From assembly GCF_051020975.1 (NCBI RefSeq), contig NC_135037.1:2356001-2420000 (forward strand): DNA of 64,000 nt, read 5' to 3'. The notes beneath the pieces are model-generated. The model searched no databases, was not told the origin of the DNA, and worked only from the letters and a program-made list of their open reading frames with translations. The stretch comes from Osmia lignaria lignaria (Eukaryota; Arthropoda; Insecta; Hymenoptera; Megachilidae). Below, piece after piece: positions 19,052 to 32,200 of the stretch. The translations under genes were made by a program, and so were the position numbers. Positions within the stretch are counted from its first letter, which is position 1, and every line of letters begins with the position of its first letter.

Positions 19052-22000
19052 GTAAGTTTATCAATATATTTAATATTTTTTTCAGTATCTTTATTTCATT
19101 ATTTTAGTATAACCACTCATGATATAAGTAATTTAGCATATAATAATTAGATCAAAATATATTAAAAATAAAAATCTTATTTTTTGTTAGTTTCCATTTT
19201 CGAAACAGTTTGGAAGATCACATTGCAAGGAAAAGTTGGATATTGGGATATTGGTGTCAACAATGTTTCATAACTACTTGTGGTCACAGTCCCAAAGAAG
19301 GCTTATTGTGCTCTGCATGTGTGCAATTGGAACGTAACAAACGTTCATATTTAAGAAGCAGAGGTTTACACAAAAGTCAGAAATTTGGGGCAGTTAGAAT
19401 CTTTTACAATCAGTGCCAGTTCTTTGCACATTTGAGAGCCCATAATGTAAATGTAACAGATATGGGTGATTTAATGTTAATGCCTTTACCAACAAACATA
19501 AATCATAATTGGAATCCTGAAGTAGATATAACATTGGAAGCACTCATGGAACATTCATTTATAATGAAAGTGCATATAATGGATTGGTTAAAGGATAACA
19601 GCATTGAGAATAATTGGTGGCAATTGGTTACTAGTGAATCAGAAAAGAGTAGTAATTTAATCACCCTTGTTATTAAGGGTTATAAAGGCAAATTTTACTT
19701 TAAACCATTAGAAATACCAATAGAAGAACAGTTTTCAATTTTAAAATCTTCTCATTCTACATCCAATAATAGCTATAGGTACTCTGATATTGAAATTATT
19801 GACTCCATAGAAAATGTTGATAAAAGGAAAAGCTCATTTTCTGTAGATGCTGCAACTTTCATTTCTGATAAAGGTGTGATTGAAAATGAAGACAATCCTT
19901 GTACATCAAACGACATTGCTTTTGTGGATTGTGGACCTGCATCAAAATATTTTGAACCTGAAACTCCACTAACTAATAATACAAGGAAACATTCAACACC
20001 TTTTACAAAATCACTACAAAATAATTTGATTGCTAATATGGTTACTACGAAATTAAAAAAAAATAGAACCACAGGTTTGAAGTGTATTTCATCTGATATG
20101 GTTATGTCATATGGCAATACAATGATTACGCCAAAACTTAACAATAAACATAAACGTGCATTGCCAGTTATAGTGGCCGCCAAAAGCAATATTTTAAAGA
20201 CAGATTTGAATAAAACAATTCCGGACAATTTTTTAAATATAGAATCAATATCTCCTGCAATAACAACGGATACGTGCAACGATAAATTAGATAAATTAAA
20301 ACAAAATGTACATACATTAACAGTTAATTCTGGCCAAAAGATTTTTACATTTCAAGGCACGAAGCGTGTTGACATTAATACAATTATCAATCAACTACCC
20401 TCTCATATTGTTAATAATAAAAAGATTGTTTTTATAGGACAAGATTCAGATATTATAACTGTTCATAATAAACAAGAATCGTCTCCTAATAAAAAGGTAG
20501 TTCAGTTGGTACCTAATACTTGTAGTGAAAAAGATACTGAAGTATCGCAAACGAAATCAGTGGTACCGTTTCATACATCAAGAGAATCACCCCCCCAAAA
20601 AAGTAGTAAAGTATTAAAAGAAGTATCTTCTAAAAGGACAGCGAAATTGGTACCTGTTGCCTGCCCTGATAAAAATACAAAGACATCGCAAAAGAGATCA
20701 ACGGTACCGTTTCATACATTAAGCGAATTACCTAACAGAAACGTTAGTAAAACTGCCCTTAAAGGTCGAACTGAATTTACGAAAAACTCAGCACGATCGT
20801 TTTCGGGTAAAGTAATATATCAAAATGGTCGAAAATATATTGTTAAACAGTCGTCAGCTTCCACTAAAAATTCTAAAAACGTATCCAATGCAATAATGTT
20901 AAGGAAAGGCGTACGAAGTAAAGTGGAATCAAAATCTGTAAATAATATTCCACCATTAATACCTATAAATTCTACCGAATTAGAAAATATATCCAGCCAA
21001 GAGAGAATGAACTCTCTTCAGGGTGATGTGTCACCCTTAACGCCTTCACCATCTCCATCAGAATTGTCGAGCAGTTCTAGTTGCGACGTTCAGTCAAAGC
21101 AATCCCTTTCAGTCGTAAAAGCCAATCAAAAGATCGAAGGGACTTATCCAAAAGTTGAACATATAGACGTTAACATCAACACGCAAAATCTGAGCAACAC
21201 TTGTGAAACTTTGTCGTTCTACAAAGGCGAAGATGAGAATTTGTACCTCGATGTAAAGTTTCTGAATCAGAAGTTGGTCCATACTATCGTCGATTCGTCC
21301 ACAATGATAACAAAGTGTAAGCAAGAAATGTTGAATGAATTTTTTCATCTTCCTTACTTTGAATTAATGAAACGATACGAACATTTGCAACAAACTAGCG
21401 ACGAAGTATTAAAAGTAATGAATTGCATAGATGATAACGTGATTCAAGAAAACTTGAAAGCTGTAAACATCTTGCAACACGTCCTGAAACATTGTATCGA
21501 CAAATGCAGCGAAAAAGTTGATGATACGAGCGAGGATACACCATTAAACGAATGGGAATTAGAATTCGAGCGCACGGACACAAAAATTGTTTGCAAAACG
21601 TGTAATAAAATTACGAAGCCTAGTTCTTATATTCCAGGCTTTTCGAAACCCTCGAAAAATGATATTTATTGCTCTTGTTACAGACACGTTTGTCACAAGT
21701 GTCACATGTATCAAGGTAACTCGATGCGTTTCTTAGCTCATCAGACTTTTCACGAAAAGGAGAAACCGCACTCGTGTCCAGACTGTTACCGTAAATTCAC
21801 TACATTTAAATCACTGGAAGCCCACACATGGACTACCTGTTTTCATACATTGAAGAAGCGTGTTTTTGGCTGCAAGATTTGCGAAATAAACGGCTTTCAG
21901 GACATGGAATCTATTGCTAGGCATTTTAGTATCATGCACAGTCACAACAAGATAGCGTGCAACAAGTGTTACGTTGTTTTACCTTCGTACTCCGCGTATC

Positions 22001-23854
22001 GAAAACACCATAAAGAAAAACACACTAGCTCAGACGAGCTGCTTCCCATAAGGCTGGTGCTGTGTAAACTTGGACAATGTATCGTTCGTTGCGAAGAGTA
22101 CATGCTTCACATGGAGAAGCATTTGGTCGTTCAAAGAATGATATGGTTCAAATGTCCGTTTTGTACGTTTATAAATGCAGAAGTGAAACAAGTAATGTCT
22201 CATTTGCAAGGTGATCATCTTTTACGTCTGAAGGAGCTAATAAGTCCTCAAGTATTGTGGAACGTTTTGCCAGCTGATTTATTAAACCATAGTCCGCCGC
22301 AAAGTAAGTGTGCGAATACACAAGCGGAAGTTGAAGAGAATGGAACGATCATGCCAAAAATCATCAACACCAGGACCATCACGTCGGAGGTGTTTGAACA
22401 TGGAACTCAAGTAGCGAATGATTATCTAAATTATGGCACTCAAGAAGCTAAACCGTCTCAACAGTCGTATAAAATGTTACCCAAGATACTCGACGTCAGA
22501 TCGATCGCTGATCTAACGTTGAATGATTCGAAATTGGCAGAAGAAGATACACCGAAGAAATATATCAAGATGGGCAACGATGAAATGAAAGAGATAAAAC
22601 TCGAAGATACAGTTGATAGTAGATGGGATGAGAAACCGATTAAACCCGATCCAGACGAGATGTACATAGAAGATCACTTCTCAAAAATTGAACAAGATGA
22701 AAGCATCAGTGATAGCTTGAAAACTAAACTGGTACTCGATGAAAAGACCGATCCGCAAATTGCACAAACCAGGCCAATCACGGGACCTCCTCCATTAGCT
22801 AGAATTCCACAATATGTCTTAGAATCTAGTCGGCCCAAAGTGTCTGAACAGTCCACGAAAGCAGGAAAGGCGGTATTTTCTCGAAATCACAGAGCCGCTC
22901 GACGTCCTCAACGAATTGCTTTGAGTGACTCGTCTAAGAAGATCTTTAACTTCTCCTGCTATTTGTGCGGAGAATTAATCAACACGTCTCAGGCCGTAAT
23001 AAAGGATCATTTTCATAGGAAGCACTCGCAAGACTGTAAAGTGGTAATAGTAACACCAAGACTGTTACGGCTATCCTCCGAGTTCATTAACGGTGGCTAC
23101 AAGGATCTGCTGGGTAGCAGAAAACGTAAGTCTGACAGTAGCTCGTCGAATTCAAAAAGAAGGAGACGATGGACACCGAAGAAGCACAGCGATTCGAAAA
23201 ATGCAAATTTCGCTGGTCTTGGGCTGTGCGTGAAACAGGAAACGGCAGAGGATAGCGAGGGTAACTTTAGGTGTAAAAAATGCGATCAACGGTGTACCGA
23301 TATGGTAAACTTACGAGAACATATTGCCTCGAATCATAGAATCCGAGGACGATGTTTAGTGTGTCTAGAGTGTGGAGATAATTTCGTTGTCGCGCCCAGT
23401 TTGCAGATGCATCTGAAAGCATTTCATGGGATAGAAGATCCCATCACTTACATGGCTCAAAACACGTCGTACGCTCCGGACAACGTGGACGATCTTGAAG
23501 CTGAGGGAAAGTCCATCGAGGCAAACCAATGTCACGTTTGCATGGCTGTTTTCGAAGACAAGGCTGCGGTGGACAAACACCTGAGAGTTCATGGGATGGC
23601 ATTTCTTAATAGAAAAAGAATCGAGGCACAGAACGCGTTAAAGAGTCCGGAGAAGAAAAACGAAACGGGAGATAAAATCCAAACAACACCCGTTAAAGTA
23701 CATTCAAAGAAACCTCCCCAAAAGGATAAACCAGCGGAGACTATTCTAGAAAAAATCACTGTAAGTTTTGTCGATTAGTGGGATTGGAGCAAGTTTTGTA
23801 GATTGTTGGAATTGATTAGAATAATGAAATTTCTTGTTTCAGGCAACTATATAG
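18867..23854 (+). CDS. Large C2H2 zinc-finger protein, three coding exons
   Basis: Probable nuclear DNA-binding protein of 1588 aa; I do not recognise the specific orthologue. Coding exons are 18867-19051, 19191-23760 and 23843-23854. The first finger is split by intron 1: CAQCKDC before and at the junction, then FRNSLEDHIARK and WCQQC after it. Residues about 170-860 are Ser/Thr/Asn/Lys-rich and probably disordered, with an internal duplication of about 40 aa. A central finger cluster covers residues about 865-1085 (for example HSCPDCYRKFTTFKSLEAH and FKCPFCTFINAEVK). A C-terminal cluster from about 1310 has FSCYLCGEL, FRCKKCDQRC, CLVCLECGDNF and CHVCMAVFEDKAAVDKHLRVH. A basic stretch KRRRRW near residue 1380 may be a nuclear localisation signal. 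The gene converges with the GABA-B receptor gene. Confidence 0.9.
19191..23760 (+). CDS. Zinc-finger gene, coding exon 2
   Basis: 4.57-kb exon after acceptor tttttgttag. It begins FHFRNSLEDH and ends ILEKIT at donor ACT|GTAAGT. If the last intron is not removed, translation runs six codons further to a stop at 23778. Confidence 0.92.
23843..23854 (+). CDS. Zinc-finger gene, terminal coding exon
   Basis: After acceptor ttcttgtttcag the frame gives three codons (Ala-Thr-Ile) and TAG. The 82-bp intron has consensus ends, so this spliced end is preferred over read-through to 23778; both differ only in the last residues. Confidence 0.65.
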   Translation, partial: ATI

Positions 23855-24465
23855 CTAACGGAGGCACGACTATCAGAGTCAAAGGCAATCAGAAAGTAGT
23901 GAATACTTAACAATTTCCAGTTTTAAATACGACAGCAAATCTGTGATTATAACGTTTCGTTTAAACGACGAACACATTTTATTCTTTTCATTAGCGAAAA
24001 TTAGCAAGGAGTTGCTAGTTATTTTATTAGGATTGAAAGGAGACGAATAACTTGCTTCTTCTATTAACGCTCAGCTCAATAGACATGTTAATTTTTTCTA
24101 ACAAAAGAAAAAAAAATTACGTCTTTTGTACATATATATGAATAACCGTAGATAGATATGTAATTTATTTTATTAGGGATTTCATCGTTAATATATACTT
24201 GGATAACAATTAAGTTACTGTATTGTGCGCATCGTTGAAATTTGTTTCTTTAATTTCTCGTAAATCATATAGCCATCTATTGAAACTTGTATATTTGTTG
24301 GTCATGATAGATGCTCTTTATCTATCGCGTCTCTCATATCTTTCAAAAGTTTTATTAACGCAATGTAAATAACTGCTCTGTTTTAAACAAAAAAAAAAAA
24401 AGATGTATAACTTTTTGTACTTTCGCCAATTCATATCCACCGTGTTGTATCTACAGATAGATAAC

Positions 24466-24471
24466 AATAAA
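24466..24471 (+). terminator. Poly(A) signal of the zinc-finger gene
   Basis: AATAAA about 610 bases after the stop codon, in an AT-rich 3' UTR context. A minus-strand AATAAA (plus-strand TTTATT at 24481-24486 and 24584-24589) on the other side could serve the convergent receptor gene. Confidence 0.6.
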
Positions 24472-25303
24472 ATATTCTAATTTATTTCCTGCCGACTTTT
24501 ACATGTACCAGATTCTCGGGGTGATAAACAGAATAAAAGAAAGAACTGTGTGTTCCAGTAAATAGGTAGAATATATGCGTATCTTTATTACACCATTTGT
24601 TAATTGCGCCGACAAAACATTATTGCTTAGTGGTAGTAAATCAGTAAATTCAATGATTGACACATCGAGACGTTTATCGAGGTACGAAACGAGGGGATAC
24701 GTTTGCGTTTCTTCCACTTTTATCTACAGATTTATACACACGTACATTAACTTGTATGCGCGTCAGCATGAAAATATCGGTGCATCACGTTTCAAGATTT
24801 ACAGACGAAATCGACAATTGTTATTTTCGTTTTAGACGACTCGCCATGAGTCCCAAAAACCATGAACTATGGTTGAAACAAGTGTCATTGTGTTACACCG
24901 AGTGCAGGTACTGAAGGAAGGGATCTAGGACGCTGAACACTTTAACGTTTGTTTGGACCTGTAAGAGTATTCTCAACTTTCCTATTTCTCGACTTTATGC
25001 GATTTGAGCTTGTCAATTGATACGGAATGATATCGAGGAAACGAAAGGTTTACAAAGAATCTTCAATCGATTTTCATCGAAACAAATTTCGAACAACGAA
25101 ATGAAAATTATTATTAATACGTTGGTCCCTCCGTAATCCATAAAGTCGATCAGCTGGTATACTTTTACCGGCCCTGTATTATTTTTGTCTTTGGCACAAT
25201 TGCTAGGGAACACACACGATCAAAGTTTAAACAGCAATAAATTTTCGTTCCTCGTACTGAAACCTTCGTAAATCCAAGTTGATCATAGTTCTACGTGTTA
25301 CGG

Positions 25304-25424
25304 TTAATCCTTTAGATCCCAAGATAAAATTGAAACACAACTTTTAAATTAAAAATGTTGCGTTCACCATATGTTTCAATGATTTTAATCGGCCTAGATT
25401 GGTCGTTGGGATCATAAGGGTTAA
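25304..25424. mobile_element. TTAA-bounded MITE (piggyBac-like)
   Basis: About 121 bp. It starts TTAATCCTTTAGATCCCAA and ends with the complement TTGGGATCATAAGGGTTAA, giving near-perfect 19-bp terminal inverted repeats that begin at TTAA, the target of piggyBac transposases. The interior is AT-rich and noncoding. It lies in the probable 3' UTR of the GABA-B receptor gene. Confidence 0.75.
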
Positions 25425-25575
25425 AGGAAAAGAGAAACGTCTTTTCTGGGTCGTGTTGCTGGGCTGTGCTTTTCGGCACAGATTGGTACATCGCTTCTTC
25501 TTGTTCGAGACTATCGACTAGCGAAGGAAGGAAGGATATTGCAGCAGGAAGTCGTGTCTTTTCCACGATTTTACT

Positions 25576-26213
25576 CTACACGGCAGTTGATTCTTCGTTT
25601 TCACCCGACGCGTTCTCTTCCAAAGCGGCCGAATTCGTCACGAGGACCGTAGGACTCGAGGATCGAGAACATTCTGACACCCTAACTACGTTTGTACTCG
25701 TATCCGATTGCGATTCGTTTCTAGAAAACGACGGATCGTTTTTCGATATTCTGATCGACGACGACGACGATGAAGAAGAAGCTGATCGAGTGATCTTCGA
25801 GTCTACCTCGATGGAACTGACGTTCTCGTGTACATTGTTGTTCTTCATGGTCATTTTCGAATCGTCCTCAACAACAGTCACGTCGTCAGAATGTACGCTT
25901 GTTCCTGCAGCGAATGGGAGGGCTAACGATTCTGGAGGTTTCGCCTTTCGAACAATGTTTCCCAGTTCGCTCAATGGGATTCCAAGCTCGTGACGAGTGG
26001 TCCATACGTCGCTGCTGGGACTGCAGGAGGAACCTCGGGGTAATTGGGCGATTTTCATTTTGCTTGCGTCCTCCATCGAATGCCATCGATGGGACCTCGC
26101 GATCGATGATCCAGGAGCGATCGCATTCAAGCTGTTCGCTGGCACTATTCTGTGAGGAAATCGTGGAGATCCTCGGACTTTTTCTCGCGAGGATGTTTGA
26201 CTGGTGCTTGGTT
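25576..26213 (-). CDS. GABA-B-R3: GABA-B-R3 coding exon 18 (C-terminus)
   Basis: 638 bases including TAG at 25578-25576. It contains REKVRGSPRFPHRI, which I recall from fly R3, then a Ser-rich acidic end ENEESTAV. Acceptor tcttttttacag. Confidence 0.92.
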
Positions 26214-29200
26214 CTGTAAAAAAGATAGAAGAACGAGTTAATTGGTGGATTAAATTTCTTAACACCCCCTTTCGTTAAGATTGATTGAAAATTCAAGATA
26301 AAACATTCTCTAAGATTCACAGTACTACTAAACTCGAGCATCCGTTATTTAGAATTGGGGCATTGGGGAATCGAATCTGAAACCTTTGCGTTCGTAGTCG
26401 ACTACTTTACATACTACGCTGTCGTCAATTTGTTGTCACCCATACATTCACGATCCTTCTTATCGAGCATGGGAGTTTCTGTCCCACGTACATGTTACGT
26501 CTGTCTACCTTATCGTAGAAATTCGAAATTCAACTTGTGACAAAATGCATTCGTTACAGATGGAACGCAACACTGATATATGTAGTACATTATTTTTCTT
26601 ATAATTTCATGTCCATTTCTTATAACGAAAGGGTTAAGATAGGTCGTTCGTTTGGTTAGAATTTTTCGAGGCAGTAGATGATTAATGGATAGCCTGAAAA
26701 TGAACAGTTTGGATACACTTACTGGGCGGTAGGCTGAAATTGACTCTTGGCTCGCTGCTCTCTTTACGACGCAGCCCCAGGCTTAATCTGCGATCTTCTT
26801 CGCTAGTAATACTAATTATTGGTCCTGAGCAACACCGAGGATGAGGCGAACGAGTGCCTTGGGCATTCACCTGACAGGTAGACGCAGCTTTCGTGCCCGG
26901 CACCAAACCAGCTATGTAGCCCATGTGAACCCGCAGTGCTGATGCTACTCCTACAAGATTACGATAAAATTTCTATCTAGTTTAATCCTTCATTTCAAAA
27001 CGCCTCGAATTACTTTGCTCAAACGAGAAAGTCGTTTTACCATTACCCGAAAACGAGGCGGTTGAAGTTTTTCTGCTGTTAGGACGACTACCGAAAAGAC
27101 TCAAGAGTCGTTGAAAAACGCCCAAACGATTCGGTCCTTCCGTTTCCCTGCGCTGATGAAGCTTGTAAATATCCGCGAGACTTCTTCTGCCGCCGCCGTC
27201 TGGTTCGAGATCCGGTTGGCTGCTAAACGCTACGGTACCCCGGCGTATGCCTAGATCGAAGAAATGCCAATAATAATCCGTATTCCGATGATCGCTAAGG
27301 AAATTGCTAGCAAATTTACTGACATTCTTCGGCGGATCGAAGATTTCATCGCAAAAGCGTAAGCAGGTACTACGATATCGTAGAAGAGGAAGGAGGAGAT
27401 TCGTTCAAAAGTATCTCCCTTTACTTTATCATAATTTTCTGTAACTACGTTAAAATTTTCTTGATCCTACGAAACCTTTGTACTCTACGCGCGTAAATCA
27501 ACTTATTCGTGACAATCTAAGCACGAAATGTCATGTGTTATCGCCGAAAGAAGACAACTTTCGATCGACAATCTCGACAATGGGTATCAGTTTCCCGGAA
27601 AGAATAAACATGGAAATTCTGCTCGATTGTTTACACGTTCGATCGACTCGGGGGCGTCGAGTTTGTCCATCGATTTCTCGTTCAGCTGAACGTCATTGCA
27701 TTCCGAAACAGCGAGGTGAGCGTACAAATTCAATCGTGCAGAACTCGGTATATGCATGTGCATTGCCCTGTCAGGGAGTTGTCCGAACTTGTCAAGGGGT
27801 TTGGGACTCGAAGCTCGAGGGATACAAGAGTGCAGTCTAGTGTCTCGAATGGCAATTAATATGTCAGGATTGTACGAGTCGTGTTCGCAAAGCTCCAGCA
27901 AGGGCTAGTAATGCCGGCTAATGTCCTGGTGACAATTAGACCGATTTCGTGTCAACTGTTTCATCCACGATCACAAATAGCAGTCTGTAAATTTGTTTAA
28001 CACAGAATCGCGAGTATCGAGTTTAGCGTCTCGTTATCGAACGACACGAGCACAAATTATTATAATTAATATTGGACAGACTACCGCTTCAGATCGTTGG
28101 AATAACAAGCTTGCGCGAGATAACGAACGCTGTTGCTAAACAAACGTGAAACGAAAGGGAAAAAGCAATTCATGCAATTTTTGAAGAAAAAAAACTTGCC
28201 AACTCAAACGCCTCGAGTTCATTATGAAAGGAACTTTGAATGTTTAATTAAATGTTTAACGTCGCTATTCTAGTTCTTCGATTCCTTCGGTGCAAGCATG
28301 TCAACTTTTGAATCGTTCAGAACAATGGCGTGCAATAAATAAAATTGTGTCACCTTTCTCGATCACCTGAATGACGGAAGGATGACGAAGCGAGAAGAAC
28401 ATTTAATTATGTATCGTTCCTTCTTTCTCTCCCTGATATAATGTCTTCATTCATCGTGCAAATGTCAATCAATAGTAGCTCGTTTCAATGGTTTACGTTT
28501 CTCGTCTACGTTTTAGTTTTTTCGCGACAGATATTTTTGACCACAGTGTTCCGTTTCGATATTTTACCGGACGAGAAAATGTACGACCTACTTCTTCTTC
28601 GTAGCTACCAAAGAGCAAACACATTGCCCGGTGTGTTCCCTCGATACCGCTGGATGTTGATAGGAAAATAAAATTTACGGGAATATCAAAGGGAAACGAG
28701 CGACTGCTGAGACAATCTTGAATCTTATGCAACACGAACGTATTTGCACAACGAATTTTTGGTTATGCATCAGAAGAAATTCACTTACCGGATGAATCCG
28801 CGGACGGCCAGCTGGCCCTAGGGATGACCGGCGGGAGAACGCTGAGCAGCAACAAAGGTAGACCACCACCGATGCTGGGGTTGCGTTGCGAAATCGATGC
28901 GCTCGACGAGGCATGCGATGGCTCGACTTGCTCCTGTGCCAATTGTTTCTCCAATCTAGCAAGTTCCAGCTCCAGCTGCGCCATTTCACGCCGGTACACG
29001 CGATTCTGCACTTCCACGCGATATTGAAGCTCGCTGCCTCCCCAACAAATTTTATCTCGGTTAGATTAGCTTGAAACGATAAACTGACAATGAGTATAAG
29101 ATTGCATCGCGAAAGCAGCTATATCGGAGAAATCTTTTAAGATGGGATTTCAGAGCGACCACGATCTTCGAAATCGCGAAGGAGTATCTGAAACGTTCTA

Positions 29201-32200
29201 AAATGATCTTTCCACTGGTACACAACAGTGGTCAACATCCGTCATAAACTATTTCAGTTCAATCTGTGGACTGTGAAACAGGAAACAACGATGGACAGTA
29301 AGAGTGATGTACATTCACCGAGCCATATGCTCTCGTTCCTTCATATCGGATAAATTCTCGCGGAAAATTCGATAAACTTTCCCGAGTAACAACATACATA
29401 TATCGTTTTAACGAATATCCGATGAAAGTCGGCCGGTTGAATAAAATATGACGAACGATATCTGTGACCTGGTTTCAAAAGAATTGTTCCTTTATACTTT
29501 ATACCCAAGGAGGAGTAAACGAAGGGTTCGGCTACCTTGGACCTACGAGGTCGATCCGTTCGAATGATTAGTTTCGAAACGAAAGACTTTTATCTTCTTT
29601 CTCACCATTCTTATTCTTATCAAACTTTTGATTTTCCATTTGCCTTCGATCACCATTTCCTTATCAACGAACCAATCGTGCCAGGAGCCGCGATTACTTA
29701 CGTTCTATCATCGGTGACAAATCTCCTTGTGTTGCACTCGATCTTCAAGCCGAGACTCTGCACGACAGGATCAGCCCTCTCGCCGGCTAGAATGTTTGCC
29801 AATTGGGGAAGGAACAGCAACGCCAACGTCGCGGTGGTGGAGGCCAAGATTAGGGCTGTGATCGTGACGAAGGCCAGGGTCGCCCGATCCGACATTAAAT
29901 TAGCCAACACCACCACGATCCCCGACGTGATCACCACGAAATAGACGCTCATACCGATGTACTGGGAATCGTTCAATGCTGGTATCTTCACGTGTCTGGA
30001 ATCAAGCTGAATATGTGGACGAATACGAAAAGAGATTGATGATCTACCTGACGGTCAGTGAGATGTATCTACAAAGTATGGCGAGGAAATAATTGTGTGG
30101 ATTAAAATGAGACACCCTGTATATGCGAGTATATACAAATATTGGGTCAGAAGAGAAAAAGAACAATAGCGAACGAGACAAAGAACCTCCATGCTATCTG
30201 TACATAAAACTTTTATTTCTTTTTTTTTTTTATAATTAATGAGTCATAATTAAGGATTCGTTAAAAAATCTGGAAGAAATATGTCAACATTTTGTCACTG
30301 TTAAATTATCGATAGAATTGGTTCCGTTTTGCAAAGGATCGATACGTTTCGTTATCGAGTCCTTGATTCGTTCAGTAACAGCTTGCCGGCAAGAAGAGGA
30401 AACACCTTTTACTAATGAACGTCTAATGGTATCCCTCATTAAACTAGAATTCCTTTCTCGACCTCGCCCTGCCTCTCTAAATCGGAACTTTCCCGTACGC
30501 GTGGATTCACGAATCACCCTTTTGTTTTTAATGAATTCTCGCTAACACCGTGAAACGAAATTATAGGAGACGCTCGTGTCTGTTACGGCGTACCTTGTTC
30601 GAACATTTTTACCTCGTTTCCCAGGCCATGTAAACACCGACGATCAGCAGCAGACCTTTGTAAAGGTAAAGAGCTCCCAGCCAACTGTTCGTGTGTTGAG
30701 AACGACACACTTCAACCTGTGGTGAAAAAGCATCGACGCTTCATTGATTTATTGTACAGTTTTGTCGATAGCCAATCGCGTACAGATACTTTTGATCAAG
30801 ATTATCAAGAGGGACAGAGGTATTTCTATTTTTTTTTTCTGGACGTTCTGCTGGTTACCTGGGGTTGATAGACGACACCCCTATCCTGAGGGCTAATCTC
30901 CAGGGTTAAGTTTCGCAGATGACGTTGCATAGGGTCGAAAGTCACCCACAAGGTCACCACGAGGCCGTCTATCAGTAGAAGGACGCAGATTAAGCTTATA
31001 AGCTGGGTATCCTGAAGTAGCTGCAAGTAGCAGGACTGTACTGACGCTTTTTGTGCACGCGATATACGAGCTTCGAATCGTATGCTCGTGCGATTGAATT
31101 GTCAATCGTGAACGTTCAAAGGTGAATCGTATTGTTCATTTTTTTTTTTTCTCTCTTTTTTCTTATTGTGTTACGGATATAGGTATTGTACCTTATTCTT
31201 GACAACGCCGCTTCTGCTTCTTGTGAAAATCCGGTGCACACGATAGGTCTTGGTGAACATCGATCCGAAAGCCAGAGAAAAGCCGGCAGACAATAGGTAC
31301 ACCCTCGCCTGGAACGATACAACGGGTACTACTAAATATAACGTTCGTCTAAAGTTCACTGGTTCTATAGGGTGTTAAGAGAAAAAAAGATGCTCGTTTT
31401 CGTGTTGCAAACGTCGGCCAGCAAATTAACCGAACACGAAACTAACGATTTCCCGTAAGTCGAAGATTAATACTCACGGTGCAGACTGTGGGATAATAGT
31501 CGTTGCTGTCCGGAAGGGTTGCGTGATCCAGACCCAGAAGTATAACCGCACCATAGACCAGACCGCAACCAACGGCGGCCATATTGTTCAGTCTAGGACT
31601 TGAAAGCTTTATGCTCCTGTCAGTCATGGTGAATAGAACGATTTGTACGCGTTGCACAAAGTGGACCAGTTAGACGAAGACAAGTTGAAACGATAACAAT
31701 TTTCCACGTTTCAGGAAATTATCGTAAAACTTACTTATGCTTCCGGAAGTGTAGATTGAACGCCAAGAACGCAAGGGCAAGGGTGACACCGATACTGGCT
31801 AGGCAGGCAACCGCGAGAAAAGCAGCTGGTGCTACGGTAACTACTCTTAACCTGCAGGGAAGAATAACGACCATTTTTTAAAATACATTAAATAATAATA
31901 AAGACGGTAATGGTGGTCGTAACGAACGTCATGAACGGCGAGGAAAGAACTTGATAAGAAGTTTTTCATCTCTTCAATCTGAGCTAGAAAGACCTTAACT
32001 TTCCATGTACTTCAGCGGCTTTTTAAGGAGCGAAATTTAATAACGCTACTGTGTAAAATATAATAGAATAACGATATAGCAAGTTCGCGTTAATGTAGTG
32101 GGTTTTAATAGAGAAACTTTAGTCTCAAGTACAATAGATTTTTATCGCGCACTTGTGTATAGTGTCATCAAGATCCCGTACTTAATAAAACACTTCTGTA

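Larger units (their letters stand above)
23855..25575. other. Convergent intergenic region / 3' UTRs
   Basis: Holds the 3' UTR of the zinc-finger gene and, from the other side, that of the GABA-B receptor gene, with a TTAA-bounded MITE at 25304-25424. No coding exon or RNA gene seen. Confidence 0.6.

Noticed and set aside
27251..27368. In-frame extension of GABA-B-R3 exon 16 upstream (CDEIFDPPKNVSKF...)
   Set aside because: Open, but the acceptors available there (TAG before TACC, and CTTAG before CGATC) give the wrong phase from exon 15 and lead to stops; the acceptor at 27252-27251 fits.
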